Part shown: piece by piece, positions 17,805 to 26,265 of the stretch
How positions within the stretch are numbered: position 1 is the stretch's first letter
Layout of the letters: each line of letters opens with the position of its first letter
The notes under the pieces: model-generated
Told to the model about the DNA's origin: nothing
The model's database searches: none
Seen by the model: the letters and a program-made list of their open reading frames with translations, nothing else
Program-made: the position numbers and the translations under genes
NCBI GenBank assembly: GCA_035651755.1
Contig: DASRFA010000013.1
Coordinates: 62,001-126,000, forward strand
DNA from: DASRFA01 sp035651755
Lineage (GTDB): Bacteria > Desulfobacterota > Binatia > UBA12015
Direction of reading: 5' to 3'
DNA length: 64,000 bases

Positions 17805-19363
17805 ACGTGACACCGCGCCGATGCTGCGCGGCGGCGCCGTGGCCGCTGCTCGCGCTCTGCGTCGCGCTCGCGGCGGGATGCAGCCGAGCGCCGGAGCCGG
17901 AGGCCGCCACATGGCCGGCCGATTGCCCTTCGCTCGACCGCCCGCCGCCTCTCAGCCTCGCGGCCGCGCGCGACGCGCAGCGATCGGCCGAGCGCCGGCA
18001 CGAGATCCGGCTCCGCGAGGCCGCCGAGCCCGGGTTCTTCCTGCGCGGGGTCCACGCGACGCTCGATGCGAAGCGGCTCGCAGCGGGAAAGGTCTGCCTG
18101 TCCGAGGTGGACGACCTCGGCGAGCTCCTCTTCGAGCACGAGTACGGCTACGCGGACGGCCTCGGCGGCGGCGCTTCGAAGACGTCCCGCCGCGGGCCGT
18201 TCCGCCGCGTCCACGACGGCCTCTTCGGCGGCCCGGAGACGGCGTCGTGCACGTCGTGCCACTGGATCGGCGGGCCGAGCGGCGCCGGAGCGGAGACCGA
18301 CGACGCGTTCCTCGACGGCGACGGCGACCGCATCGGGAGCGGCGACGCCCGCAACCCGCCGGCGCTCGTCGGGCTCGGCGTCGTGCAGGCTCTCGCGCGC
18401 GAGATGACGGCCGACCTGCAGCGGCAGCGCGCCGACCTCGTGCGCGACGCGGCCCGCGCCGGCGCCGGCCGCGAGATGCGCTTGACGGCGAAGGGGGTCG
18501 ACTTCGGCGTCCTGCGGGCGAGCGCGGACGGAAAGGTCGACGCCTCCGGCATCCGGGGCGTCGACGGCGACCTCGTCGTGAAGCCGTTCGGCTGGAAGGG
18601 CACGCTGCCCCGCATCGCGGACTTCAGCAGCGAGGCGCTGCAGGTGCACATCGGCATCCAGAGCGACGAGCTGCTCGCGACCGGCGCGCGCGAGCTCGTC
18701 GGCACCGGGAGCGACCCCTCGGATCCCGACGGCGACGGCATGCGCGGCGAGCTCGGGCAGGGTCCGTTCACGGCGATGATCGCCCACCTCGCCGTCCTCG
18801 AGCTCCCCGTCGTCGAGCCCCTCATCCAGGACCGCGTGCTGCCCGCGCCGGCGTCGTCGCTCCTGCCGCCGACGACGACCAGCTTCGCGGTCGACTTCCA
18901 GCGCGGCCGCGACCAGTTCCACGCGATCGGCTGCGCCGGCTGCCACCAGCCGATGATGGTGCTCGAGAGCCCGATCCTGAAGCTCGACGGGCTCCCGCCG
19001 ATCGACCTCTCGCGGCAGATGCGACAGCCGGGGCTCCGCTGGGACGCGACCGTCCACGGCTATCCGGTCTGGCTGTTCAGCGACCTGAAGCGCCACGACA
19101 TGGGTCCGGCGAACGCCGCCCGACACGTCCAGCGAGGAGTCGCCCGCGAGGAGTACTTGACGCCGCGGCTCTGGGGCGTCGCGGATTCGGCGCCCTACCT
19201 CCACGACGGCCGCGCCCCGAGCTTCGACTACGCGATCGCCGGCCACGACGGCGAGGGCGCGGCGTCGCGTGCGGCCTACGCGGAGCTCCCCTACGAGGAG
19301 AAGGGTGCGCTGCGCGTCTACTTGATGTCGTTGCGTCGTGCCCCGCGCGTCATCGTCCCCTGA
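17801..19363 (+). CDS. Di-haem c-type oxidoreductase-like lipoprotein 2
   Basis: A 520-residue paralogue of the preceding gene. It starts with a lipoprotein signal ending ALAAGCSRAP, so it is probably lipid-anchored whereas the first copy is soluble. Haem sites are CTSCH at 150-154 and CAGCH at 378-382. Shared landmarks include LTAKGVDFG, KPFGWKG, ALQVHIG, FSDLKRHDMG and APYLHDGRAPS. A DPSDPDGDGMRGE loop, possibly calcium-binding, is present here and absent from copy 1. The 4-base overlap with copy 1 suggests the two proteins are made together and may form an electron-transfer pair. Its 3' end overlaps the convergent FG-GAP gene by 46 bases. Confidence 0.88.
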   Translation: MNVTPRRCCAAAPWPLLALCVALAAGCSRAPEPEAATWPADCPSLDRPPPLSLAAARDAQRSAERRHEIRLREAAEPGFFLRGVHATLDAKRLAAGKVCLSEVDDLGELLFEHEYGYADGLGGGASKTSRRGPFRRVHDGLFGGPETASCTSCHWIGGPSGAGAETDDAFLDGDGDRIGSGDARNPPALVGLGVVQALAREMTADLQRQRADLVRDAARAGAGREMRLTAKGVDFGVLRASADGKVDASGIRGVDGDLVVKPFGWKGTLPRIADFSSEALQVHIGIQSDELLATGARELVGTGSDPSDPDGDGMRGELGQGPFTAMIAHLAVLELPVVEPLIQDRVLPAPASSLLPPTTTSFAVDFQRGRDQFHAIGCAGCHQPMMVLESPILKLDGLPPIDLSRQMRQPGLRWDATVHGYPVWLFSDLKRHDMGPANAARHVQRGVAREEYLTPRLWGVADSAPYLHDGRAPSFDYAIAGHDGEGAASRAAYAELPYEEKGALRVYLMSLRRAPRVIVP

Positions 19364-20571
19364 CGAGCATCGCGCGCGGCCTTCTCGCCGCGGAGGACGT
19401 AAAGGTCCAGCACGCCGACGGCCGGCCGTCCGCTGACCGGATGGCGGAGCGAGCCGATCAGCAGCGTCGGCCGGCCATGCCCTTCGGGGTCGGGGGCGCG
19501 GCGGATGTGCCACCCGAACCAGCAGTCCGGTCCGTCGCCGAAGAGCTCGGTGATGACGGCGCCGGTCCGCCCCGAGCGCAGCTCGACGCGGCCGACCTGG
19601 TCGCCGCCGTCGCGGCGATGCAGGGGTGCTCCGATCGCGACGTCGTCGACGCCGTCTCCGTCGAGGTCGCGGGCGGCGACGACCATCCGCCCGAAGAGCT
19701 CGCCGGGCTGCGTCCCCGACCAGCGCCGGAGCTCCTTTCCGGTCGCGCTGGAGTGGATGCGCACGTCGCCCGGGATCGTCCGCGTCTGGTCCTCCGTTCC
19801 GGGTGCGGCGACGGCCACGTCGGCCTTCCCGTCGCCGTCGACGTCGGCGACCGCGGCCACCACGTTTCCGAAGCCGGCTCGCGGATCGGTCCCCTGCCAG
19901 TGCTGCAGCTCCTTGCCGTCCGCCGAGGAGAGGATCCATGCGGCGCCGACCCTCGCGCCGTCCGCGTCGACGGCCGCGGGCGCTCCGACGGCGAGATCGT
20001 CGTGCCCGTCGCCGTCGAGATCGGGCAGCCGCTCGACGTACCATCCGAAGGAAGCGGCCGGCGGTCGGGGCGCATACGTGCGCAGCACCGAGCCGTCCTT
20101 GCCGCTCACGAGATCGACCCGTCCGCCGTCGCCGCCCGGCGCGCCGACGAAGAGGTCGGTGCGCCCGTCGCGGTCCTGGTCTCCGGCGAGCGCCAAGTCC
20201 CAGCCGTAGTTCTCGCCAGCCGTCTCGACGCGCTTCCAGAGCTCGGCGCCGGTCTTCGGCGAGCGCGCCACGACCGCGCCTCGCGCGATGTCGCCGGTAC
20301 GCGCGTGCGGCGCCGCGATGACGACGTCGGCGATCCGGTCCCCCGACAGATCCGGGACGGGCATCACCCAGTGGCCGAACAGCCCGTCCGGCCAGTCGCC
20401 GTCCCACTGGCGTATGACGGCACCGGTCGCGCCCGACCAGACCGTCGTCTCTCCGTTCTGCTGGGTCTCGTGCCGGAGCTTGAAGCGGGCCCCGGCGGCC
20501 ACGTCGGCATGCCCGTCGCCGTCCATGTCGAGGGGCTCGCCGAAGCGGAACCCGAGCTCGCCCTGCGGCAC
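19318..20571 (-). CDS. FG-GAP/integrin-alpha-like beta-propeller protein
   Basis: From GTG 20571 this gives 417 residues with about seven FG-GAP repeats, each with a calcium-binding DxDGDGxxD loop: LDMDGDGHADVAAGA, GDQDRDGRTDLFVGAP, LDGDGHDDLAVGAP, VDGDGKADVAVAAP and LDGDGVDDVAIGAP. Such propellers are found on extracellular binding proteins. Codons upstream of the GTG clearly continue in frame: RRNRLFAATAAALCWLSLAG, then VAPAAPS, a textbook signal peptide. However, no ATG, GTG or TTG occurs in that frame before a stop at about 20780, and the reading enters a strong hairpin. The true 5' end therefore lies near 20710 with a non-standard CTG start, or is damaged or mis-sequenced. Confidence 0.75.
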   Translation of the reverse strand: MPQGELGFRFGEPLDMDGDGHADVAAGARFKLRHETQQNGETTVWSGATGAVIRQWDGDWPDGLFGHWVMPVPDLSGDRIADVVIAAPHARTGDIARGAVVARSPKTGAELWKRVETAGENYGWDLALAGDQDRDGRTDLFVGAPGGDGGRVDLVSGKDGSVLRTYAPRPPAASFGWYVERLPDLDGDGHDDLAVGAPAAVDADGARVGAAWILSSADGKELQHWQGTDPRAGFGNVVAAVADVDGDGKADVAVAAPGTEDQTRTIPGDVRIHSSATGKELRRWSGTQPGELFGRMVVAARDLDGDGVDDVAIGAPLHRRDGGDQVGRVELRSGRTGAVITELFGDGPDCWFGWHIRRAPDPEGHGRPTLLIGSLRHPVSGRPAVGVLDLYVLRGEKAARDARQGTMTRGARRNDIK

Positions 20572-20707
20572 GCTGCCGGCGAAGCGGCGCGCGACGCACC
20601 ACCCCGTCCCGGGAGCGGAGCAGGGCGGCGTGGCTCCGCTGGGAGCCGCCGGCGCGACGCCGGCGAGCGACAGCCAGCAGAGAGCTGCCGCGGTCGCGGC
20701 GAAGAGT

Positions 20708-20741
20708 CGGTTGCGCCGGCACGCTGGTGCCGGCGCAACCG
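20708..20741. terminator. Perfect 15-bp stem terminator hairpin
   Basis: Positions 20708-20722 pair perfectly with 20727-20741, leaving a 4-base loop. The hairpin starts 7 bases after the stop codon of the minus-strand gene at 20748-22094, ideal for ending that transcript. No U tract follows. It also lies at the very 5' end of the FG-GAP gene and overlaps what should be its start. Confidence 0.7.
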
Positions 20742-20747
20742 GATCCT

Positions 20748-22094
20748 TCAGACGCAGCAGCCGACCCAGCGGCTCGAGAAGTTACACTGCTCGGGCGCCT
20801 GCACCGCCCCGAGCGTGCCCACCGCGTTGTTGAGGTCGACTCGACGACCGCGCGACGGGGTGTGCGCCGTGCCGTATTGCCAGTTTTTGTTGGCGACCGG
20901 CGTCCCCGGCATGGCGGCGTCGTCGTTGCACTGGTTGATGTCGGCGTTGTTCGAGGTGTCGATCACCCAGAAGGAGGTGACGAAGTTGTTCGCGGTATCC
21001 TTCAGTCCGTCGAGGTCGCCGGCTGCCTCGGCGCTCTGCAGCTCCGTGTACGTGCAGGCATGGGTGCCGGGGAAGTTCGTGTTGCAGGCGGCGTTCGCAC
21101 CCGGGAGGCCGAGCGTGAGGTTGTAGTTGAAGCGTCCCGGCGTCTGGGTGAGCGCTCCCTTCAGCACCACGCCGGGGCCGGGTGTCGGCGACGGCGTGGG
21201 CGTCGGCGTGGGCGGAGGCGGGGTGGGCGTCGGCCCGGCTCCCGAAGCGCAGCTCCCGTTCGCGGTGTCGTCGTCGAAGACGTCGCAGTTCACCGCGAGG
21301 CCGTCCATGTCGTTCGCCATCTGGCAGACGCGGCACTCGACGACCCGGTCGAGGCACGCGCCGAGCGCGGTGCCGGAGAGGCCGGTGCAGTCGCCCGGGA
21401 AGGCGCCGCTGGTGACGTTCGGCATGTCGCACTTCTTGGCGATGTCGCCGTTCACCGCCTTGACGGCCTTCGCGAGCATGCCCTTGGTGTCGGCGGCGAT
21501 CGAGCCCGGCGTGCCGTCGTCGTTCACGCAATCTCGAAGAGCGCCCACGGAGGACGCGCCGGCCTTCAGGGTCGCCTTCTTGCACTTCAGGAACTCGAGC
21601 AGCTTCTTGTCGGCCAGCTTCTCGACGTCGCCCAGGACCTTCTGCTGGCAGAGGCATCCGGCCTTGCTGCTGCTGCAGGAGATCACCGCAGGATCGAGGT
21701 TTGGGCCGAAGATGTCGGAGACGACGTCGAGCTCGGCCTGGACCGCTCCGTTGTTGACCGACGCGGCCCCCGTGAAGCCGAAGCCCGGAGCCAGCGCGCA
21801 GAACTTGGTCTGATCGGCGGTGGTCTTGTCCTTCTTCGTCTGGACCTTGGCCTTCGGGTCGGCGGTGAGGCAGGCCTGCGCGGTCCCGGTCAGCATCCCC
21901 TTGCCGGCGCCCTTCAGGCAGTTGACGTTCGCCTTCCCCTGCGCCTTCGCGACCAGCGTGCCGTCCTTGTTGATCGCGTTGAGGCACTTCTGCTGCGCGG
22001 TGGACTGCGCCTGCGCGAGCGCCGACGAGGCGCTCGTCAAGAACAGGAGACTCATCGTAGCCGCTGCGGAGACGATCGGATTCCGGATCGACAT
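20748..22094 (-). CDS. Exported cysteine-rich protein with Pro/Thr linker
   Basis: A 448-residue protein with a clear signal peptide (LLFLTSASSALAQAQS). The N-terminal domain (about 30-270) is helical, Lys/Ala-rich and has about a dozen cysteines in spaced pairs, for example KAGCLCQQK and DRVVECRVCQMANDMDG. A linker of alternating Pro and Thr (about 284-304) follows. The C-terminal domain (about 310-448) has further cysteines and ends SSRWVGCCV. GAGGTG precedes the ATG. I do not recognise an enzyme family; two extracellular domains on a flexible linker suggest binding or surface attachment. A strong terminator hairpin follows directly, so it is probably monocistronic. Confidence 0.8.
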   Translation of the reverse strand: MSIRNPIVSAAATMSLLFLTSASSALAQAQSTAQQKCLNAINKDGTLVAKAQGKANVNCLKGAGKGMLTGTAQACLTADPKAKVQTKKDKTTADQTKFCALAPGFGFTGAASVNNGAVQAELDVVSDIFGPNLDPAVISCSSSKAGCLCQQKVLGDVEKLADKKLLEFLKCKKATLKAGASSVGALRDCVNDDGTPGSIAADTKGMLAKAVKAVNGDIAKKCDMPNVTSGAFPGDCTGLSGTALGACLDRVVECRVCQMANDMDGLAVNCDVFDDDTANGSCASGAGPTPTPPPPTPTPTPSPTPGPGVVLKGALTQTPGRFNYNLTLGLPGANAACNTNFPGTHACTYTELQSAEAAGDLDGLKDTANNFVTSFWVIDTSNNADINQCNDDAAMPGTPVANKNWQYGTAHTPSRGRRVDLNNAVGTLGAVQAPEQCNFSSRWVGCCV

Positions 22095-22166
22095 CTCAGC
22101 ACCTCATCGACTGCGTTTTTTCCGTTGTCGCGTGTCTCGCCGACACCGGCCGTGCCGACGCCCGAC

Positions 22167-22185
22167 CGTGGGTTTTTTTCCCACG
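22167..22185. promoter_or_regulatory. Hairpin with homopolymer loop in an upstream region
   Basis: CGTGGG (22167-22172), seven T residues (22173-22179), then CCCACG (22180-22185) form a perfect 6-bp hairpin with an all-T (or all-A on the minus strand) loop. It lies about 75 bases upstream of the cysteine-rich protein gene at 22094, in its promoter or leader. A terminator for the gene at 22311-23333 or a regulator site are both possible. Confidence 0.4.
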
Positions 22186-22310
22186 AACGCGTCGACACTA
22201 CGCGGGCCGCAAAGCGGATGTCAACTGGAACGCGGCGTGCGCATCGGGCCATCTCACCGACGCGGCGGCGCGAGGCGTGCCTCCGGCGGGCACGCCGCGC
22301 GCCGCGCCCG

Positions 22311-23333
22311 TCACGGCAGGACCGTCGTATCGACGCGGTCGGTCGCGTCCGCAGGAGTCGGATCCGGCGCGGCGCTGGTCGCCGACGCAATCGCCGAGAC
22401 CGTTCCCGGGACGCTCGGCACGAGGCTGATCGCGATGCGCTTCCTCCGGCCCGGAGCGAGATCGCCGAGCGCACAGGTCGCGGTCGCACCGGACACCACG
22501 CACTCCGACGGGGCCGCGATGCTCGCGAGGTCGGATCCGCCGACGCCCGCCAAGCTCACGACGAGCCGAGCGCCGGTCGCGATCGCCGGGCCGTGGTTCG
22601 ACGTCGTCACTCGGTACGTGATCCTGCGCCCGACTCGCGACCGCAGCGGCCTGTCGGGGACGTGAACCTCGAGATCGGCCGGATCGGTCGGCGCGACCAG
22701 CTTCGAGGGGAACTTGACGTTGTCGACGACGGCCCAGAGCGGCCCCGGCTTCACCGGAAGCTGCACGACCAGGATCGCCTGCGCGATCTCGGTCGACGAC
22801 GAGATGCCGAAGAAATCGCCCGCGTTGCTGCCGAGGAGGGCCGGGACGGTCACCGACTCGATGAGCCCGCCGGCGGCGTCGTAGGCCTGCAGGTCCCACG
22901 GCTGATCCGTCAGGCCGACGTTCATGCCGAAGGCCTTCACGGGCGACGGGAACGTGATGATCAGGTTCCGGAAGAGGTAGCCCTCGCTCGAGACGTACTG
23001 TCCCGTCGTGTTGTATTGACCCGCGTAGGTGCTGGAGACGGCGAGCCGAGCCCCGACGAAGCTCGCGACCCCGTCGGCCGTCTGCACCGAGAGACCGCCC
23101 GCGTACGCGGGGTAGATCCCGGGCGCGGCCGATTCGAAGTCGACGGTGATGGGCGCGCCGCCGAGGGCGGGATCGGCCGGATCGGTGATCGGCGCGGCGG
23201 CGGCCGTGCCGAGCGCGGACGCGGCGACGACGGTCACCACCGCCTGCGCGAGTCGTCGCGGCGTTGCTCCCGAAACGAGTCCCCGGCGCGCGCGCCGCTT
23301 CTCGCCGGCGGGACTCTCCCCTGACGTTTTCAT
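22311..23333 (-). CDS. Exported protein with DUF11 domain
   Basis: A 340-residue exported protein. ATG 23333 is chosen because GGAGAAGAG precedes it; a longer reading adds noise. The signal peptide runs over AQAVVTVVAASALGTAAAA. The first part (about 45-215) is a beta-rich domain resembling modules found in PEP-CTERM-type exported proteins (ITVDFESAAPGIYPAY), but no C-terminal sorting motif is present. Residues about 230-335 fit the DUF11 surface repeat, with RRITYRVTTSNHGPAIATG and ATCALGDLAPG. No enzymatic site is seen. It precedes the cysteine-rich protein gene on the same strand with a 216-base gap that probably holds a separate promoter. Confidence 0.75.
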   Translation of the reverse strand: MKTSGESPAGEKRRARRGLVSGATPRRLAQAVVTVVAASALGTAAAAPITDPADPALGGAPITVDFESAAPGIYPAYAGGLSVQTADGVASFVGARLAVSSTYAGQYNTTGQYVSSEGYLFRNLIITFPSPVKAFGMNVGLTDQPWDLQAYDAAGGLIESVTVPALLGSNAGDFFGISSSTEIAQAILVVQLPVKPGPLWAVVDNVKFPSKLVAPTDPADLEVHVPDRPLRSRVGRRITYRVTTSNHGPAIATGARLVVSLAGVGGSDLASIAAPSECVVSGATATCALGDLAPGRRKRIAISLVPSVPGTVSAIASATSAAPDPTPADATDRVDTTVLP

Positions 23334-23590
23334 TCTCTTCTCCTTCTGTGCCGGCGCATGGCGCGCCGGCGCGATGGAGCGGCGATCGATGCAGGGCCGA
23401 TGCCACGAGAGGGCCGCGAGAGGGCCGCGTGGCGCCTCGCGCTTCGCGCCGGGAGCCCGCAAGCGGTCGCAGTCGCGGCGCGCCTCCCCGCAACTCTTTG
23501 CACGGTCCTTCCACCTCCATTGACGCCGCGGGCGGCACGCGGGAATGTCGTCCGCCGCGGCGCCTCGGCGCCGCTGCGCGGGACCAGGAG

Positions 23591-24682
23591 ATGCCGGGCA
23601 AGCGAGTGCGCGTCGGATTCGTCGGCGGCGGCCGCATCGCCGATCTGCAGGCGATCGGCTGGCGCGAGCACGGATACGCGGAAATCGGCGCGATCTGCGA
23701 CGTCGATCGCGCGACCCGCGAACGCCGCGCGCGCGAGTGGGGCGCGACTGCCTACGAGCGCCTCGAGGATCTGCTGGCCGATCCGGCGATCGACGCGCTC
23801 GAGATCCTGACCCCGCATCACCTGCACGCCGAGCAGGCGATCGCCGCGCTCGAAGCCGGGAAGCACGTCTCGCTCCAGAAGCCGCCGGCGCGCGATCTCG
23901 CGGAGATGGATCGTCTCGGTGACGCGGCCGAGCGCGCCGCGCGGAAAGGCGTCCTGTTCCGCGTCTTCGAGAACTTCATGTGGTACCCGCCGCACCGCCT
24001 CGCCGAGCGCCTCGTCGCGGAGGGCGCGATCGGCGACGTGCTGTCGATCCGGCTCGTCACCGCGGCCGGCCGCCTGGGAGACGGGCAGGGCTGGGACGTG
24101 CCGATGTCGGCGACCGCCTGGCGCATGGATCCCGCGCTCTGCGGCGGCGGCATGACGACCTTCGACCACGGCTACCACTGCTTCCACATGGCGCGCGTCC
24201 TCGTGCCGCACCCGGTCGAGACCGTGCACGCGTTCATCCACTGGCTCGAGGTCCCGGGCGCCGGCGCGATCGACGCGCCGGCGCTCATCACGTGGCGCTA
24301 CGCGGGGTCGCCGCGCTTCGGCTCGTGGGAGGTGGTCGCGTCGCTCGATCTCGCGGTGCGCTCGAAGTACTACGTGAGCGACGACCGCATCGAGCTGCGC
24401 GGGAGCCGCGGCGTGCTGTGGATCAACCGCTGCTGCGGGAAGCTGCTCGACGAGCCGTCGGTCGTCGTCTACGCGGACGGCGAGACGCGCGCGTTCCACG
24501 CCGTCGAGACCGACTGGGCGGCGTCGTTTCGCGACGGCACGCGCGATTTCGTCGACGGCATCCTGGCCGGAAGGTCGAGCCCGCTCTCGGTCGCCGACGC
24601 CCGGGCGACGCTCGCGTTCGCGCTCGCAGCGCAGCTCTCGGCGCGCGAGGGTCGCGAGGTGCGCGTCGCCGACCTCGGCTGA
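23591..24682 (+). CDS. Gfo/Idh/MocA-family oxidoreductase
   Basis: A 363-residue NAD(P)-dependent dehydrogenase of the sugar/inositol type. The Rossmann loop is RVGFVGGGRIADLQ at about 7-20. The usual EKP motif is LQKPPAR, so the Lys-Pro is kept with Gln replacing Glu. The catalytic-region aspartate and histidine sit in MTTFDHGYHCFHMA. Length and order (N-terminal Rossmann, C-terminal alpha/beta) are typical. The substrate is unknown and no transport or sugar genes are near. It stands alone between a divergent exported-protein gene and a convergent acyltransferase gene, with a hairpin after the stop. Confidence 0.88.
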   Translation: MPGKRVRVGFVGGGRIADLQAIGWREHGYAEIGAICDVDRATRERRAREWGATAYERLEDLLADPAIDALEILTPHHLHAEQAIAALEAGKHVSLQKPPARDLAEMDRLGDAAERAARKGVLFRVFENFMWYPPHRLAERLVAEGAIGDVLSIRLVTAAGRLGDGQGWDVPMSATAWRMDPALCGGGMTTFDHGYHCFHMARVLVPHPVETVHAFIHWLEVPGAGAIDAPALITWRYAGSPRFGSWEVVASLDLAVRSKYYVSDDRIELRGSRGVLWINRCCGKLLDEPSVVVYADGETRAFHAVETDWAASFRDGTRDFVDGILAGRSSPLSVADARATLAFALAAQLSAREGREVRVADLG

Positions 24683-24721
24683 GCGACGCGCGGCGACACC
24701 GCGCCTCGCGACGGCCTGGCT

Positions 24722-24739
24722 GCCGCGCGCCGGCGCGGC
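24722..24739. terminator. Hairpin between convergent genes
   Basis: GCCGCGC (24722-24728) pairs with GCGCGGC (24733-24739) around a GCCG loop, extended by weaker flanking pairs. It lies between the oxidoreductase gene ending at 24682 and the acyltransferase gene ending at 24749 and could serve both. Confidence 0.45.
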
Positions 24740-24748
24740 GGGCGGCAG

Positions 24749-25720
24749 TCAGAGTCCGAGGCGCTGCAGCAGGCGTTCCGCTCCGCGCACGCCGCGATCG
24801 ACGAAATCGGAGTGGCGCGCGCGGTGCGCGACCTCGCGATCGAGGAAATCCTGGCACTCGCTCCAGACGCGCGCGTGCAGGGCGCGGAGGACGTGCGGAT
24901 TTCGCTTCGCCGCGGCGCGATCGCCGAGATCGAGGGGCGGCGACACGACGTGCGTGACCCGGACCGGGAGCGGCACCATGCCGGGCACCACGTGCGGCCC
25001 GAGAAGCCCGAACTGGAAGCGCGACCCGGAGTAGCGCTCGGAGCCCGACAGGCGGAGCAGCCAGTCGGGCGTGACGAGGCTCGACTGGTAGTACATCTCG
25101 TCGATCCCGATCGCGGCGACGAACAGCAGCTCGGCGTCGAAGCGGAGGGCGAGCCGGAGGAACCCGAGCCGGCCATCCCATTTCAGCCGATAGGGCTCCT
25201 CGCGATACACCCGGCGCGCCGCTTCCGAGCCCGAGCCGGGGTACAGCATGAGGAGGCCGTCCGCGGCGAGCGCGGCCTCGGTCTCCTCCATCCGCCGCGA
25301 CGGAATCATGCCGTAGGCGCGGGCGAGCTGCGCGAGCCCGGGCATGCCGAAGATCAGGTTCTCGTGGCCGATGAAGTGAGGCACGCGGCCGTAGCGCCGC
25401 AGCATCTCGCCCGTCAGCATGAGCGGGTCGAGGACGTCGAGCACGTGGTTGCCGACGAGCACGATGCGGCGGCCGCGTCGCATGAGCTCGCCGAGGCGCT
25501 CGATGTGCACCACGCGATGCCGGTGGTAGCGCGCGAAGAGCCGCGCGTAGGCGAGGAACGGAGCGGCGAGCCAGTCGTCGCGCGCGATCGCGATGCCGGG
25601 CACGGGAGCGCGCAGCCCGCCACGGCGGCGCGGCGCGCGCTCCTCTTGCGTCGCCGTCCGGCCGGGATGCTCTGCACGCTCGAGAGCCGCGGCCGACGGC
25701 GAAGCGCTCTGAGTGACCAT
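24749..25720 (-). CDS. Phospholipid/glycerol acyltransferase family protein
   Basis: A 323-residue acyltransferase of the LPLAT/DGAT-like group, which transfers acyl chains to glycerol-type acceptors at the membrane. The NH motif is at 91-92 (VLVGNHVLDVLDPL); the acidic residue is one position further than in the classical NHx4D. The later LYPGSGSEAARRVY segment corresponds to the acceptor-binding loop, and RLKWDGRLGFLRLAL resembles the DGAT-like Y-x-L-x-W-x-G-R-x-G-F element. The first 40 residues are disordered and Arg-rich. The start overlaps the stop of a small upstream gene by one base (TGATG), so the two are translationally coupled. Confidence 0.82.
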   Translation of the reverse strand: MVTQSASPSAAALERAEHPGRTATQEERAPRRRGGLRAPVPGIAIARDDWLAAPFLAYARLFARYHRHRVVHIERLGELMRRGRRIVLVGNHVLDVLDPLMLTGEMLRRYGRVPHFIGHENLIFGMPGLAQLARAYGMIPSRRMEETEAALAADGLLMLYPGSGSEAARRVYREEPYRLKWDGRLGFLRLALRFDAELLFVAAIGIDEMYYQSSLVTPDWLLRLSGSERYSGSRFQFGLLGPHVVPGMVPLPVRVTHVVSPPLDLGDRAAAKRNPHVLRALHARVWSECQDFLDREVAHRARHSDFVDRGVRGAERLLQRLGL

Positions 25721-26064
25721 CACGGCCTCCGCGCGTGGCCCGCGTGCCCGGTGTGCGCGACCTCCGGATCGCCCGACACCGCGGTGCCGGTCGGATGGGG
25801 CCCGCGACACGCGGCCACCGGCGGCGGCAGGAGCTCGCTCACCAGCGAGCGCCCGCCGGCGTTCATGGCACGACCTTCCGCGCCGGCGGTGCCGGCGACG
25901 GCACTCGGGTCGACGGAATAGCTCCCGAGCAGGAGGAAGATCTCGTTCTCCGGGCTTTCGCCCCCCGTGAGCAGACACGCGTCGCAGTCGCCGTCGCGCG
26001 CGCCGGGCGTCCCCGGATATCGGAACGGGCCGCTTCGGTCGATTCCCAGGTGTGCGAACGCCAT
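25720..26064 (-). CDS. Small unknown protein coupled to the acyltransferase
   Basis: A 114-residue open frame starting at ATG 26064 with GGAGAGG seven bases ahead, ending TGA at 25720-25722 where it overlaps the acyltransferase start. The N-terminal half (FAHLGIDRSGPFRYPG, then DGDCDACLLTGGE, then EIFLLLGSYSVDPSAV) has normal composition and a CDAC pair, so it looks like real protein. The C-terminal 45 residues are low-complexity and His/Pro-rich (VAHTGHAGHARRP). No signal peptide or membrane segment is seen and I do not recognise the family. The coupling suggests a partner or regulator of the acyltransferase. Confidence 0.6.
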   Translation of the reverse strand: MAFAHLGIDRSGPFRYPGTPGARDGDCDACLLTGGESPENEIFLLLGSYSVDPSAVAGTAGAEGRAMNAGGRSLVSELLPPPVAACRGPHPTGTAVSGDPEVAHTGHAGHARRP

Positions 26065-26265
26065 GTCGCCTCTCCGCGGCCGCCGTGCCCGGCGCCGTCG
26101 CCGATTTTCCGCTCGATCCACCGGCGTGACCGCGCGCGAGCCTTTCGTGCGGAAACGCCTCGAACCGGCGATGTGCGAGTTTCGCGCCACGCGAAGCGAC
26201 CCCGCGAATGGCGATTGATCCGAAGCGTGGACCCGTCGTATGGGTCGCCCCGCCTGCGGAATCCC

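Noticed and set aside
17759..20722. A roughly 990-codon open frame on the minus strand across the di-haem and FG-GAP genes
   Set aside because: It is almost entirely Arg/Gly/Ala and antisense or out of frame to well-supported genes, a typical artefact of high GC.
22311..23333. PEP-CTERM sorting signal on the DUF11 protein
   Set aside because: The N-terminal domain resembles those of PEP-CTERM proteins, but no PEP motif, membrane helix or basic tail occurs at the C-terminus.
25735..26265. Upstream extension of the PQQ-propeller gene across the small minus-strand gene
   Set aside because: The extra residues are noise, and a lipoprotein signal begins after 26266.
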